In this document: one piece after another, positions 24,744 through 36,468 of the stretch
Position numbering within the stretch: position 1 is the stretch's first letter
Layout: the number at the start of each line of letters is the position of its first letter
NCBI GenBank assembly: GCA_025738555.1
Contig: JAOVFP010000002.1
Coordinates: forward strand, 4,960,001-5,024,000
DNA length: 64,000 bases
From: Cyathus striatus
Taxonomy: Eukaryota > Basidiomycota > Agaricomycetes > Agaricales > Nidulariaceae
Direction of reading: 5' to 3'
Position numbers and translations under genes: made by a program
Notes under the pieces: generated by a model
What the model was told of the DNA's origin: nothing
Database searches by the model: none
The model's input: the letters and a program-made list of their open reading frames with translations, nothing else

Positions 24744-27700
24744 ATGCTTGCTTCTTTCCCTCCTATGGCATTGAATGCCATAGAGCCCCTCTCTAACGCT
24801 ACAAAATCTAAGCTTCGTTCGACACAAATACTATCTTCGTTACCTCAGTTGGTGTCAGAAATATTGCAGAACTCGCTTGACGCAAATGCACATCACATTA
24901 ATATTGGACTCGACTGTGAAGGGTGGACATTTTGGGTAAAAGATGATGGATTTGGGATCAGCAAAGAAGGGTTGGAACTCATTGGCCATGGAGAGGATTT
25001 AGGGAGATATAGTAAGTACTAAATGCGCACATACCAGTCTTTCTTGCCCTTTAATGAGCACTAGACACATCCAAGACTTATACTATATCTGTTAACGCGA
25101 ATAATACGTTTGGGTTTCGCGGAGAAGGTAGTGGCTCTTTTATTACGGTTTGCTACCTTACTGCCTTACTGAGGTTCTGCAGCGTTAGCGTCCGCTGCTG
25201 AAGTCTCATGTTTAGAAATTTGCACTCGGACATTCCATTCGAGGGATACGTGGTCTATCATCGTGAAGGTAAAACAATTATCCTGGTTTTGGGCGGCCAA
25301 CTTAGTATTGTAGGGAGGTAATGCATTATACAACGGTCCTGCAGTACGTTGGCGAAGAGAAACTCCAGGAACCGTGGTGTGTATACGTGACGCGTTTTAC
25401 AATGTACGTGGCCTACAATTACCTTTCGAGAATTGGATGTTGGCTAATGGTTAAAGCTCCCTGTCCGACGCCTATCGCATCCGTCTCCTGTTCAAACCTG
25501 GAATTCGATCCGTCAAGAAATCGAAACGTATGCTCTTGTCTTTCCTGAGGTGACTTTTACGTTGGAAAATATATATAATGGAGATTCTCGCAACGTCAAG
25601 GAACGTATCCTTCGTATTCCAAAGGTGCTTAAATCACGTACTGATTACGCTAATGCTACGTTGACTGATATTACACGTAAGACATCATCGACATTGTCAT
25701 CTTTCAGCCACATATTTGGACGAGCATTGGTTGAGGTTCGCACTTGAAGGATAGTTACCTTACTTTTCATTTAACGCAACGATAGCACGTCGAAGAAGTA
25801 GATTACACCTGTGAATCTACATGCATACAAGGATTTATAAGTCTCAATGGCGCACAGTCAAAGGTATTATTATCCGTATACAATTCACCATTTTTATAAC
25901 CAATCATTTCCTTACAGGCCTTTCAGTTCCTATGTAAGCTGCTTATAGACGTCTAGCGCAGATAATGTTAACTTCTAGAAGATATAAATCGCCACCCAAT
26001 ATCTTACTGTGACCTTCATCAAAGAATCGAAACTAAGTTTGCATGCAGTTCATTCTCCAAGAACGTGAGTAATCTTGTTGGTTTTAGTCGTTTATACAGA
26101 AATGCTATACTTTCCGGTCCCAGGCTTTAGACGAAGTAGCGAATTTTGAGCTTCCTTTATCCAGTACGTCTTCTAGACTATTCATGTCTCAGGTAATTAA
26201 GCATATATTTCCCTACACAGATGTAAGACGCTCACCGCGAAAAGCGGAGAGGAAACCTGTCTTTGTCCTTAACTTCACAATCCCTCCTGAGGAAGTCGAT
26301 AACTGCTTAGAACCTACCAAAAACAGCGTACATCTTCAGGTGAGCATCGAATCGACGTGAAACGGTTTGGATTTCCTTAAATGGTTGCAATTAAATAGAA
26401 CACAGCATCAGCGTATTCCTGTCTGGATACTGTGGTTTCTGCTTTCCTAGTAAAACATGGCTTTTTGGTCGAAAAGCAACCGTTTGAGCAGATCTCTCAA
26501 TACGGTTCATTATCTTCGCCCCGGAAGCGGAAAAGAATATCCATCGGGGATGATTACAGGTATGCCGATATGGCTCCATGTCTGGATTCCTATGATTCAC
26601 TGGCAAGCAAAAGTAAATCTGCATCAGAACAGTTATGTAAGCCTATCTTTAAAGTTAGTGCAGGATTTCCTCTATTTTTGGCCTATCTTTGAACATAGTA
26701 TAGAATGGGCAGACTTCAGGATTTTTTTGGACAGATTCTGCTACCGGTCAACAATTTATCGTAGACCAAAGAACAGGAAATTCATCCCTAGTAACATTAG
26801 ATAATATGCATGAACATAATAATTTTTCTTCACGGCGGACTACTCTTCGAGGTGATGTAAATACTAGGCAGGATACACCACACTGGCTTCAAAAGGCGCT
26901 AGAGGTATGTGTCCAGTAGCCCTCATTATTGAGTTAGAACTGATCTTGCTCACCAGTCCAACACAACTTATGCTGTGCCGGAAGAAAAAATTCCGTCGAT
27001 CCTCTCCAATTTCATTGTACCGGCCACTCGTGACTGTCAAGGTGGAATACAGAGCCCGCAACTACACCCCCTAGGACTCGAAACCAATACCCTGGGAAAG
27101 GAGATCACGAAGGCGTATCTATCCCGAGCAAAAGTCCTAAGTCAAATTGACCAGAAGTTTATTGCTTGCTTAATTGGGCCATTGCCGCGAGTACCTTCTG
27201 AAGCAAGAAGTCCAAAAGAAGAAAATAATCCAGAGGGGACAATCATTCTCGTTGATCAGCATGCTGCCGACGAACGTGTTCGCGTGGAGCGATTCCTGAA
27301 AGAGTTATGTCTTCGATTTCTTCGCTCTTCTAGCGGCGGAAAAGATCCGATGACTTCTGTAGGGATTAAGCCAGTTGACCCACCCCGTCCAGTGCTTCTC
27401 AGTTGGCATGAGGCTCGCATGATAAAAGAGGAAATGCGCATACAATCAATATTCCAAAAGTGGGGGTTTGAATTTACAGAGCCTCCTGACATCGCATTGA
27501 ACGACCCCCATTTCGGTGCTTCACCCAAGGATGCAAGATACAGCACTTACATGCAACTTTTTGTTAAGTCTATTCCCGAAGTAGTGAGCGATAAGGTACT
27601 GTTCTCAAAACATGTTATAGGCACGAAAGCGCTTATCTCCGTTTGACAGCTTCTTCAAGGGAACGAGTTGCAAGACCTTATCAAAGGATACATTGGACAA

Positions 27701-28155
27701 TTACAAACGGACTGGCATCTTCTCGACCATTTGCGACACACAGATACGGACTGGGAAGACGATCTCTATTGGATTAAAGCTCTTCGTTGGTGTCCCCGTA
27801 GACTACTAGACTTAGTAAACTCACGAGCTTGTCGAGGTGACAAGTCTCTTTTTTTTACACTTAATGTTACTAAAATGTGCGGTCAGGTGCTATCATGTTC
27901 AATGACCCCCTGACCATGGAACAGTGCGAAAGACTGGTAAAACAGCTCTCAGAGACTGCCTTCCCTTTCCAATGCGCTCACGGACGGTATGCAATGCTTT
28001 CGCTGCATTCTTTTCAACATATTAAGATCTGTTGTTATAGACCTTCTCTTTTACCATTGACCAGGATTGATGTGGGGCCCGGGGGTGTTCAGCGTAAGAG
28101 TTGCCTGTGGTCTCGATTCGAAACAAAGGGATCTACAAAAGGCAATCGCCTGTAA
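24744..28155 (+). CDS. MLH3: MutL-family DNA mismatch repair protein MLH3
   Basis: Seventeen exons: 24744-25011, 25065-25127, 25183-25268, 25314-25403, 25457-25624, 25682-25735, 25786-25863, 25918-25933, 25982-26064, 26124-26163, 26221-26339, 26399-26653, 26704-26904, 26957-27595, 27650-27836, 27887-27986 and 28041-28155 encode 853 residues. The N-terminal GHKL ATPase has its motifs: LVSEILQNSLDANA, VKDDGFGIS and NNTFGFRGEALAS. The C-terminal domain has the endonuclease signature DQHAADERVRVE, a metal-binding DQHA-x2-E-x4-E, then the ACR box RACRGAIMFNDPL and the closing FPFQCAHGRPSLLPL, which together identify MLH3. MLH3 pairs with MLH1 in repair and in meiotic crossover resolution. Exon 8 has only 16 nt. 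The intron at 25625-25681 is 57 nt, in frame and stop-free. Confidence 0.93.
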
Positions 28156-28702
28156 TGCGCGCGCAATTTAACAGCCACTGGCCAGACCTTTCCCAATAAA
28201 GGGGATTATCATGACTCGATTCGAAGGGGGATAGAGTGGGTATAGTTATTAATAGTACGTCTTAAGATCTCAAGAGCTACTTTGTAGTAGTTGGTCAAAA
28301 TCTCGGCCCAACCGTGAAGTCCAAGTGAAGTCCTTCTCACAACTTGGCATACCCAGACCTGCAATTGTAGCATGCTGAAAGTTCCTGAGACACACACTGG
28401 ACTTGCATTTCCCTCGTATGTAATAGCTCCGACACTGATTTCCGCACACGATACATACTGTACACTTGAGCATTTGAGTCAGTGAGAAGGTGAACGCGTG
28501 GCCTTCGAGCGGAGCCGCCATCGGACGATGTCGCGTGACGTCAGTAACAACCCACTATGAAGAAGACGTCATCGACAAGCGCCGGAATATAAAGACTACC
28601 CCGAGACCATATCTAGGTCTTCATCAGTTGCACTCTATTCTTCTAACCTCTCTACCTAACACTCACATTTATAACAAATCCCACTTTATTGTGCTCACCA
28701 CA
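28156..28702. other. intergenic region with RTC3-like promoter
   Basis: About 550 bases from the MLH3 stop to the next ATG. No gene was seen. The right half carries a TGACGTCA palindrome and a TATAAA box listed below. Confidence 0.5.
28536..28593 (+). promoter_or_regulatory. CRE (TGACGTCA) and TATA box
   Basis: A perfect TGACGTCA palindrome at 28536-28543, the site of ATF/CREB bZIP factors, is followed by a GACGTCA half-site variant near 28565 and TATAAA at 28588-28593, about 115 bases before the ATG. A clear TATA box plus CRE fits a stress-regulated gene; yeast RTC3 is stress induced. Binding is inferred. Confidence 0.45.
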
Positions 28703-29302
28703 ATGACGAAGTCTCTTACCAAAGTCATCTACAAGCCTGATACTCAGTCTACGGATGAGTATATGATCATAGTAAACGTCGACGAGGTACAGCGCTTGCT
28801 CTTCTATCTTTGTCTATTCTGACAAAACTTCGGTCCGCAGTACAAGAAATGGAAAGCAGGAGGTAAGTTCGGTATTTCGTAGCTTTTTGGTCGATTCTAA
28901 CCACTGCCATAGATACGTGAGTAGTCAAACGTCAACCAAACCACTTTGGCGCTTCAAACTAAAGGTTCCTCTAGCTCAATCCCACTGGCTGAAGTCGTAG
29001 ACTGTAAGTGCGATGATATATATCTTTACAGTCACCGCTGATGTTCTTATTCTGCAGCATTCAGCGTATTTTTCTCCAACCAGGGCGCCCAAGGGATTCT
29101 GGGAAAGCCATCTAACCAACAACTAGATACTGTCTTTGGAACACACAAAGATGTTGATGTTGTAGAGTTTATTCTGAAGGAGGGAAGGGAGCAAGCCAGT
29201 GACGCTATCAAGACTTCCACTTTCGGCGCTACTAACGCAGCAAAAGGTAGCATGACTATTGATACAAGAGGGGGGAAGGACACCAGCGGAATTGGCCGGT
29301 AG
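28703..29302 (+). CDS. RTC3-like protein with SBDS/SDO1 N-terminal domain
   Basis: Model: 28703-28786, 28841-28862, 28913-28916 (four bases), 28975-29003 and 29058-29302, encoding 127 residues. The protein is a free-standing SBDS N-terminal domain: MTKSLTKVIYKP, a strand EYMIIVNVDEYKKWKAG, then IPLAEVVDSFSVFF and QLDTVFGTHKDVDVVEFILK, as in yeast Rtc3. Such proteins are small, soluble and linked to RNA metabolism and stress. The four-base exon ATAC yields KAGDTSIPLAEVV, which fits the family; the alternative of one 102-nt intron with acceptor AAAG gives KAGGSSSSIPLAEVV. Both stay in frame. I favour the microexon because both flanking introns then have normal lengths (50 and 58 nt) and good signals. 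Confidence 0.85.
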
Positions 29303-30799
29303 ATATAGCCTTTAGGAAATCAACGGACAGAATTTAAATAAATTGTACAATTAACAAGGGCTCCGAGGGGTTTCTTACGAATTGGAATTCAATGTTCAAC
29401 TCAACGCCTGATTCAATCGATTAGTTTAGAGATCTATCGTCTCAGATCTCTATACTACCATTGTTTTCCATATCCCCTGCAAACAAACAAGTCACTGGTA
29501 AATACTTCAACAAATTTATTTGGAGCTCGTTCGAGGCTTCGAGCCGAATTTATTCTTCTACGCTGAAATTTATACTCGTAGACATTTGTGTAGACGTTTA
29601 GTGAGTTATTTTCACTCTGATTAAGCATAGTTCTACCACAACTTACCTGTGAATATTAGTATTAGTATACTTAGTAGCAAGACAACTCAATGAATTCTCG
29701 GCTGCGAGAACACCCTCAGTGAACGTGAATACTTAGTACGCACAATACACAATACAGATAGTAGATGGCTCCAGTGCTAATGAGCAGGAATGAATGCGAT
29801 TTTTAACATGCTATGCTACTGACATGGTTGCAGGTGTGTGAAACGTCGACGATAGGCCATCGTGAGTACCTATCGATGTATCGGAAACTCACCTACTGAT
29901 CACTTTCATCTGGTAGTTATCTACGTTTAACTTCTCGATATCATGTTCAAACTTTCTACCCTGTGTTAAAGTATACCCGGGTTGACGTTTCCTGATGACA
30001 TAGTACACTGTGTGCCTTGAGTGGGCCTAGACTGTTGACGACTTGAACTCGTGCATGGACGTTTTATCTGCACATTAATTCACGTGCCTTCGAGAGAAAA
30101 AAATGCCTATGACCGCAATACTTGGCCTTGAAATGAACTTCCTGGTCAATATAAACGCTAAATTGCGATATTTATGCGATTCCAATAAGCTTCAGCGCCC
30201 ATTTACCGGGCACTATAACTTCATTTTACAGGCCAATCACCCTCTTCCGAAAATTAAAACTGTTTTGGGTAGCTATGATGCACTTCGATGATTGTTTTCC
30301 GTTCTGTTTCCGCTAACGAAGGTCTTCACATCATGGGTTAGTATTTCGACAGCTGTGCATGGGAAGGCTGTCGCTCAAGCAGATGGCTTCTGTTATAGAT
30401 TCTGGGGAATGAAATCATATTCACGGACATCTAAGCCTCGAGGATCGGTTTCCTGCGTCATCTGAGTCCATGGGGACCCTCTACTTACCCACCGGTTCAT
30501 ATCAGTCCTCTCCGAAAGGTTGGCCGGTCAGGCGTATGGCCACGAGTTTGACATGCCAAAAGTTCAAGGTTCTCAAGATACTTTGTTCGATAACATCCCC
30601 TTAGGCTTGAATATGACGTCGAGTGACCTCAGTTTTTTCTTTCCCTGTTGCCTTCGATCCTCGGAAATCGTGCCAAATTGAATATGGGTGGAGCTCTCGG
30701 AGTCTCGGACATGCGTTGCAGCGCTCTGGTAGATATAAAAGGTCGGTAGAATGAGATATTTGCTCACTAGCGCAGCTCACAGTTGTATCTACTCTCAGG
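29303..30799. other. 1.5-kb intergenic region
   Basis: A long gene-free stretch before the hydrophobin. Short ORFs on both strands lack domain or splice support. It is AT-rich in the middle, with a TATA box at the right end (30734-30740). It is long enough to act as an extended hydrophobin promoter. Confidence 0.45.
30734..30740 (+). promoter_or_regulatory. TATA box of the hydrophobin gene
   Basis: TATAAAA at 30734-30740, 60 bases upstream of the hydrophobin ATG. Strong TATA boxes are usual for highly expressed hydrophobin genes. Confidence 0.6.
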
Positions 30800-31251
30800 A
30801 TGTGCATACCGCCCTCAGTTAGTTTAACTACCCTTGCCTTTCCTTGCCTTGCGGCCGCCACCCCCACTCCTCGTACTCTTCCAGCCAGTCAATGCGCGAC
30901 TGGGCCTGTCCAATGCTGTAAATGTGTACAAGACATCACAGGTACCGACATGGCCCGTCTATTCGGCATGGTGAATGTGGTGGCTCAGGATGTCACTGTC
31001 CCTGTTGGTATAACCTGCTCTCCCATCTCCGTCATCGGCGTCGGAAATGATTCCTGGTAAGATAAAGATGGGACGTTCTTTATTGGAAGGGCATCATGAT
31101 CTGATTTTTCTTGTCTTTCTTGATAGCTCTGCTGAATCAGTGTGCTGCGAAAACAGCTCATTCCGTAAGCTGATATATTTCATTTTAAATTTACCTTGAT
31201 GTCATTTTCGTATCTGTAGGTGGCCTGGTTTCTTTCTCGTATTCCTCGTGA
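30800..31251 (+). CDS. class I hydrophobin-like protein lacking the eighth cysteine
   Basis: Exons 30800-31056, 31127-31164 and 31220-31251 encode 108 residues. A signal-peptide-like start (MCIPPSVSLTTLAFPCLAAA) is followed by the hydrophobin pattern: C1 in QCATGPVQ, C2-C3 in QCC, C4 in VGITCSPISVIGVG, C5 in NDSCSAESV, C6-C7 in VCCENSSF. The usual C8, expected in a Gly-Leu-Val-x-x-Gly-Cys end, is absent: the last exon reads RGLVSFSYSS and stops. An extra Cys sits right after C2-C3 (CCKC). Class I hydrophobins self-assemble at air-water interfaces and coat aerial hyphae. With seven of the eight canonical Cys plus one extra, it may be a decayed or divergent member. The last exon is the uncertain part. 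Confidence 0.8.
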
Positions 31252-31885
31252 CGGGGTTGATGTCATTGCTTATACGCCTATTAGTATAACATTGGATGGG
31301 GAACATTTGTCAGATATTACGATACACGTGCTAGATGAATACCTATTTCCTGGCATTGCTATTACGGCACTGCGCAGCAGACTTGCAGATAATGGTTTGG
31401 AAGTTGGAGACCACACGGAATTCTCATAGTTTGTCTCTTCTGGATAATCGTGGAACATTGTTTATACTTATTACACCCATATATATGTACTCATGTACAA
31501 TGATTCTATCTATACAGATCTATACACGTATGAGGCAGCCGAGGAATTTCATCCCCGCATATGCGCACGAAAGACACTTGACATGGCAAATTGATATATG
31601 AACACGGGCAGAGGACAGTTTTATTTAGAAAGGCGAACGCGGATCGATCATCATGGACAATAGTTATATTTATACCTCTATGCATACACGGGATGGTGCT
31701 TTCCTTCCTTTCCTAAACATAAAATCATAAAAAATGGAAGGATGAAAAGCAATGCGGTTACAGATTCCTATTAAGGGTAAATATACAGTAGGATTCCTCC
31801 GGGATCTCGTGTACATGCATGAAAAAATCCATCCGGGAGAGATGAAATAGATAAATGATGTTCTAGACCAGTATCAGCCTTCAGG
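31252..31885. other. convergent intergenic region
   Basis: About 630 bases between the hydrophobin and AFG1 3' ends. A plus-strand frame continues past the hydrophobin stop and encodes IAYTPISITL, which faintly resembles a hydrophobin tail; otherwise nothing was recognised. Confidence 0.4.
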
Positions 31886-34131
31886 TTATAGCTGGCCAGC
31901 AGTCTCAGCCCATTCCTTGCTGCCCATCTGCACCAACCTCGAGCAAGCTCTTGCGAAAGCAAAGACTTCTTCTTCACCGGTAAACATGGAGCTACTGCCG
32001 ACGATGTCGTTTGATAGACCCTAAGAACACAAGGCACGGTCGTGTAAGCAACAGCTGGAGTGAAGTTGATTGCGAAACCGAATCGAAAACGCCGGCATCA
32101 CGGGGAACAAAGGGCAAGGGGAAAGGAAGAGTAGAGAAGTAGCATACGTGGCGCAAGGGGTTACTTACCAAGTCATCCATGACGCTACGCATGTGGTCCG
32201 AAATTTGCTCCTTATTTGAAGACGACTCGTCTGAAAATACTTTAAATACGGGAACTTCGGATGTTACGAAGAGTTTTGTCTATAGATCCCGAATTATTAA
32301 TTCAACTTTAAAAAGGCACCAGGGGTCGCCGGACTATACCTTGCTTTCGTAGCATGCTAAGCGCTCAGGAGTCAGATTTATGACAATAAGTAAGGCGGTA
32401 CACGTACCATCTATAAAGGTGATAAATCTCCTAGCCTGTGTCGGTACCGGAAGCTGTTAAACGAAACAATCGGGGGCGCAAGGTGAATACAAACTGCGCA
32501 CCAAATCTTTTCTATCCAATCCCATCTTGGGTATGTCGGTCACAAATATGGTCCCAAATTGTTTCGTGACTTCGATGTAATCTGCCGCGCTTAAAGGTTG
32601 GCCACATAAATTATGAAAATCAAACTTGGCGATCTTGCTTGTGCTTTCCGGAATGAGTAAGCTACGCCCCCAGCTGCTAATTTTCCGGTTCTTGATGGGC
32701 GGGTCGGAAGGATCTTCCGAGGCCAGTGAGCAGAAGATCTTGTCGACTTCGCGCTTATTTTCAGGCGTTAGTGGGTGGTAGTAGACATGTGAGAGGGCGC
32801 GCGGGACACGGCGGTAATCTGGAATCCCCATTAGTTTCGGGGAAATAGAGGGATGAGAGGAGAAACAAACCAGTTCCCGAGTCGAGATCAGTGACTTCAA
32901 ACTGGGATTTGAGCAGTTCGATTGCGGGTACGAAACTGGAGCGCTGGATACCATTCTTGTAGAGTTCGTCTGGATGGCGGCTAGGCGATAAAAGGAAATG
33001 GAAGGAGGGGTTGGTAAGGATCTATGTTGGGCCAAGAGAACATACTTGGAGGTCATGACACAGACCACGCCGTAGTTGAGAAGGGACTCGAGCAAGCGGC
33101 GTAGGATCATGGCGTCGGCGATATCCGTGACCTGATGATAGGATGAGTGAAAGAGGAAAGGGGAAAAGGATTGGAGACACGGACCTGGAACTCGTCAAAA
33201 CAGAGTATATAAGCATCGTTTGCAAGATCTCTAGCGACGGGAAGGATGGGATCGCCGCCTTGGTAACCCATGTCTCGCTTTGCAGCATGGACGCGCTTGT
33301 GGACGTCGACCATGAAGGCGTGAAAATGAACGCGGCGCTTGCGGGATATGGAAGGAGGCAAGGTTTGGTAGAAGAGGTCCATGAGCATGGTCTTGCCGGT
33401 TCCGACATCGCCATAGAGATAGAGGCCCTTTGGAGCTTGGGAGGGAGGAGTGGTTGGGGGTTGTGCGTCGCGGGAGAAGAGACGGGAGAGCTGGAGGAGA
33501 TGGAAGCAGGAAATGAGGAAGGAATGGGAAGTAGCAAGAAGGTAGGATACTTGCGAGAGAATTAGACTTTGCGGGATCGGGTATTTGTGGAGGGGAGTAA
33601 TTAAGGAGATTGTCGTGGAGTGTCTGCAGCTTCTGAATGATCCTGGTCTGGTGATCGTCGCCTCGGAGGGCGCCTGCCTCGATGAGCTGGGTGTATCTCT
33701 GCAGAGGGGTCAGGGCGTCTAATAGATGGAAGAGTAAGCTTGGAGAGGACGAAGAAGACGGAGAGAGAGTGGACCTTGCTTGGGAGAAGAGTGGCTCGCA
33801 GACAGACTGGTACTGGTGCTGGGATGGTCCAGGATCGATCTTTCACGCAAGGTTTGGGCCGTAGACGACTGGGTGCGAGAGATGAGTTGCGGGCCTTTGC
33901 CGAGTCAGACCGACCAGCTGCGGGCAATGGCACAGTGGATATAGCCCGGTTCGCCGACAGACGCAACGACGAGGGCGGTGCGGGCCGGGGAAGTCGTCGA
34001 GGAAGACCTGTTCGTGGAAGAGACGGCAGTGGCATGGAGACTAGCGTGAAGACTGCAGCGACGAGGCCCAGCGAGAGTCGTTCTAAACGCCGCAGAGAAA
34101 CGGAGACCATCATCCTCATTCCCCGATCCAT
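31886..34131 (-). CDS. AFG1: AFG1/LACE1-type mitochondrial AAA ATPase
   Basis: Minus-strand exons: N-terminal exon(s) unresolved, then 33775 leftward to the start of this exon, 33718-33555, 33490-33185, 33131-33046, 32980-32871, 32818-32502, 32453-32408, 32356-32340, 32279-32169 and 32020-31886. The P-loop GDVGTGKT (Walker A), LCFDEFQ (Walker B), VMTSNRHPDELYKNGIQR and the C-terminal RRFITFIDACYESK are those of AFG1, an inner-membrane ATPase that aids turnover of cytochrome oxidase subunits. The intron 33554-33491 starts GCAAGT, and no GT donor preserves the frame. The N-terminal Arg/Ser-rich reading from ATG 34131 looks like a mitochondrial presequence, but joining it to the next exon needs an intron I cannot fix. 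It is head to head with UreF, 58 bp apart at most. Confidence 0.88.
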
Positions 34132-34189
34132 CACGTGTCCTCTTTCCTTATCTTATCTTCTTCCTTATCTCTCCTCCCTCTCCCATCCC

Positions 34190-35117
34190 ATGGACGACGA
34201 CCTCCAGACATACATCCTCCTCCTTCTCTCAGACAGCAACCTCCCCACCGGCTCGTTCGTCGCTTCTGCAGGCCTCGAGTCCTACCTCATCCACGGCTTT
34301 GCCTCCCTCAGCCCTCCCCACCTCGCTACTCTCAACTTCCTCAGAGACACTCTCGCCACCTATGCCCGTTCTGCTCTTCCTTTCGTCTCCGATGCACATC
34401 GCATCCTTCAGCGTTTTGCAGACAGTGCCAAAAACATGGACCAGGATCACAAGGGAAAAGATCAGCTCGAACAGGCGATAACCATTCTCATCCAACTCGA
34501 TGAATTGTGCGATACCATGACCCTCAACCACGTCGCACGCAGAGCTTCCAAAGCCCAGGGCGTAGCCCTCCTAACACTCTATTCAAAGGGCTTCTCCTGT
34601 CCCCCTGCTCTTGCTGCCTTCTCACATCCCCAGTCACACCACCAGTCTCCGACCCTCACCGCTCTCATCGACCGCTTCAAATCTATCGTCAGGGCAGAGA
34701 ACACCCACGGCCACCTGCCTATCTGTTGGGGTGCTCTCACAGGTGCATTGGGTTTAACTTTAGGTACGTGCGCTCTTCTCTTAACAGTATACTAAGAACT
34801 CACCCTTTTATCTTTTATCACACGCAGAGCGGTCTCAGTATCTTCATCTCTTCTTACATGCACGAAGCCTTCTTTCCGCTTCCGTCCGTCTCAACCAAAT
34901 CGGCCCCTATGGCTCACAGCAGATCCTCTTGCATGCCCTCAGACCTCTCATAGCCACAGAATCGACCCAGTGCCAACATTTACGCACAGGCATCCTCGAC
35001 AACAACGAACATCATACATTCGATGATACAACAGACGGTCCCGCGAATACCTGGCCTCTCGGCGAAATCCTCGCTGCTCGCCATGATTTGCAGCATTCCC
35101 GCATTTTCAACAGCTAG
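34190..35117 (+). CDS. ureF: urease accessory protein UreF
   Basis: Two exons, 34190-34763 and 34828-35117, encode 287 residues. The N-terminus LLLSDSNLPTGSFVASAGLE is the UreF signature, followed by all-helical segments with LDELCDTMTLNHVARRASKA, the Pro-rich HLPICWGALTGALGLTL helix and LFLHARSLLSASVRLNQIGP. UreF works with UreD and UreG to load nickel into urease; the other urease genes are not in this window. The leader is CT-rich with its ATG in a good context. The sequence after residue 245 is specific to fungi and unstructured. Confidence 0.95.
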
Positions 35118-35210
35118 CCGCCTTCCAAATGATTCCAAGGGGGAAAGGGAGATAAGAAAATGAAATAATACAATGCGGAGCGTAATCTCTCCGTGTCTCT
35201 ACCACTCTTA

Positions 35211-36317
35211 CTACGAGACCAATGCCAACCGTGATGACACCTCAGCCTGCGACCGCACCAAGTTGGCGAGGTACGACACCATGAGGGTATCTTGTAAGCT
35301 CGAGTTGAAGCCGCCCTTTTCTAAATTGTCAGTGCTGGCGCCGAGGGTGTCCATCAGGTACCTTCCAATCGCCGGATCGCCCTTCTTCTCTCCTGTGAGG
35401 ACGGCACGCACGTAGGTCAGCACGCGGTCCAGCATCTCAGCCACGGATTGAATCGATTGCTCGATGAGTTCGAGGTCGGCGACGGGTTGGGGAGTGACAT
35501 TGTTGGGGGAGGTGGCGGTGTTGGTGAGGAGGTCGACTGGAGTATGTGTTAGAAAGAAAGAAAACAGAGCAAGATATACTTACGGCCGCTTCGCTCTGCG
35601 TCATGGAAACGCAGTTCAACGGGTACAGGTACAAATACACAGTTTTCAGGTTTGGGGAACACGCCTACGGGGGAGCTATCATCGATCGGTGATCAGAGCT
35701 GAGTGAGAAATTGGTAGTTTTAAAGGTACCTAATGAAAGCCTTGACGCCTGGCTCCTGGCCTTCCTCAACACCAGTGTTAACAGCGACATGGATGGCCTG
35801 GTGGGGTGCAGTCTCTTGGGAGTAGAAATTTTGGATGAGGGCAGAATATGTGTTGAGATTTGAGCCTGTTGAGTACCTAGTGTCGCAAGTGGATAAAAGA
35901 TGGGAGGCGACATAAAGATGAAGAAACGCACCATCCAACAATAACCTCTTTGGGATTGACCTTATGATGGAGCTCGTACATGGTGCGATGGTATTCCATG
36001 TCGACAGCGACCTGCTCGCTGGTCTCGCTGTGAAGAACGGCGAAAGAGGATTTGACCTCGATTTCAGAGTCATTGCGGGTGCCAAGGAGGGTTCCAATGA
36101 CGCGGTCTTGGGATTCTGTGCGGCGGAGGTAGTGGTCGAGGATGGAGAATAGAGCTACGGGGTGGATTGTCACTGTGGTAGGTGTGCGCCTGGGGTTGTA
36201 ATATTAGAATATTTTTAGATGAAAAAAAAATCATAAATCATACGGGGCATTTTGAGCAACATCCTGGGGGCTGGCGACCTGGACGTGGACGGCAGAAGAG
36301 GAAGGACCAAGAGGCAT
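35211..36317 (-). CDS. EIF3F: eukaryotic translation initiation factor 3 subunit F
   Basis: Five minus-strand exons: 36317-36244, 36189-35932, 35876-35730, 35675-35584 and 35536-35211 encode 298 residues. An MPN (Mov34) domain runs from [18 protein letters not shown] through [16 protein letters not shown] to [14 protein letters not shown]; the metal-binding His residues of active JAMM proteases are missing, as expected for the MPN-minus subunit F. The C-terminal helical part ends [17 protein letters not shown]. As part of eIF3 it helps load mRNA onto the 40S ribosome. It is divergent from TOM7 with 151 bp between starts. Confidence 0.96.
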
Positions 36318-36468
36318 TTTGGGGATGATAAGAGGATTGCTGGAGACTTGAATATGTAATTCCAAAAAAAACGTTGATCTCGGGGTTTGCCGGTGGTTTT
36401 GGTTTTCAGTGTTGACGGTGTTTGCATCGTCACTGCTGTGCTTTAGCTTTATTCTTTATTCTTCCACT

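Noticed and set aside
33740..34190. N-terminal extension of UreF on the plus strand
   Set aside because: The open frame runs antisense through AFG1 exons. The conserved UreF N-terminus begins right after the ATG at 34190.
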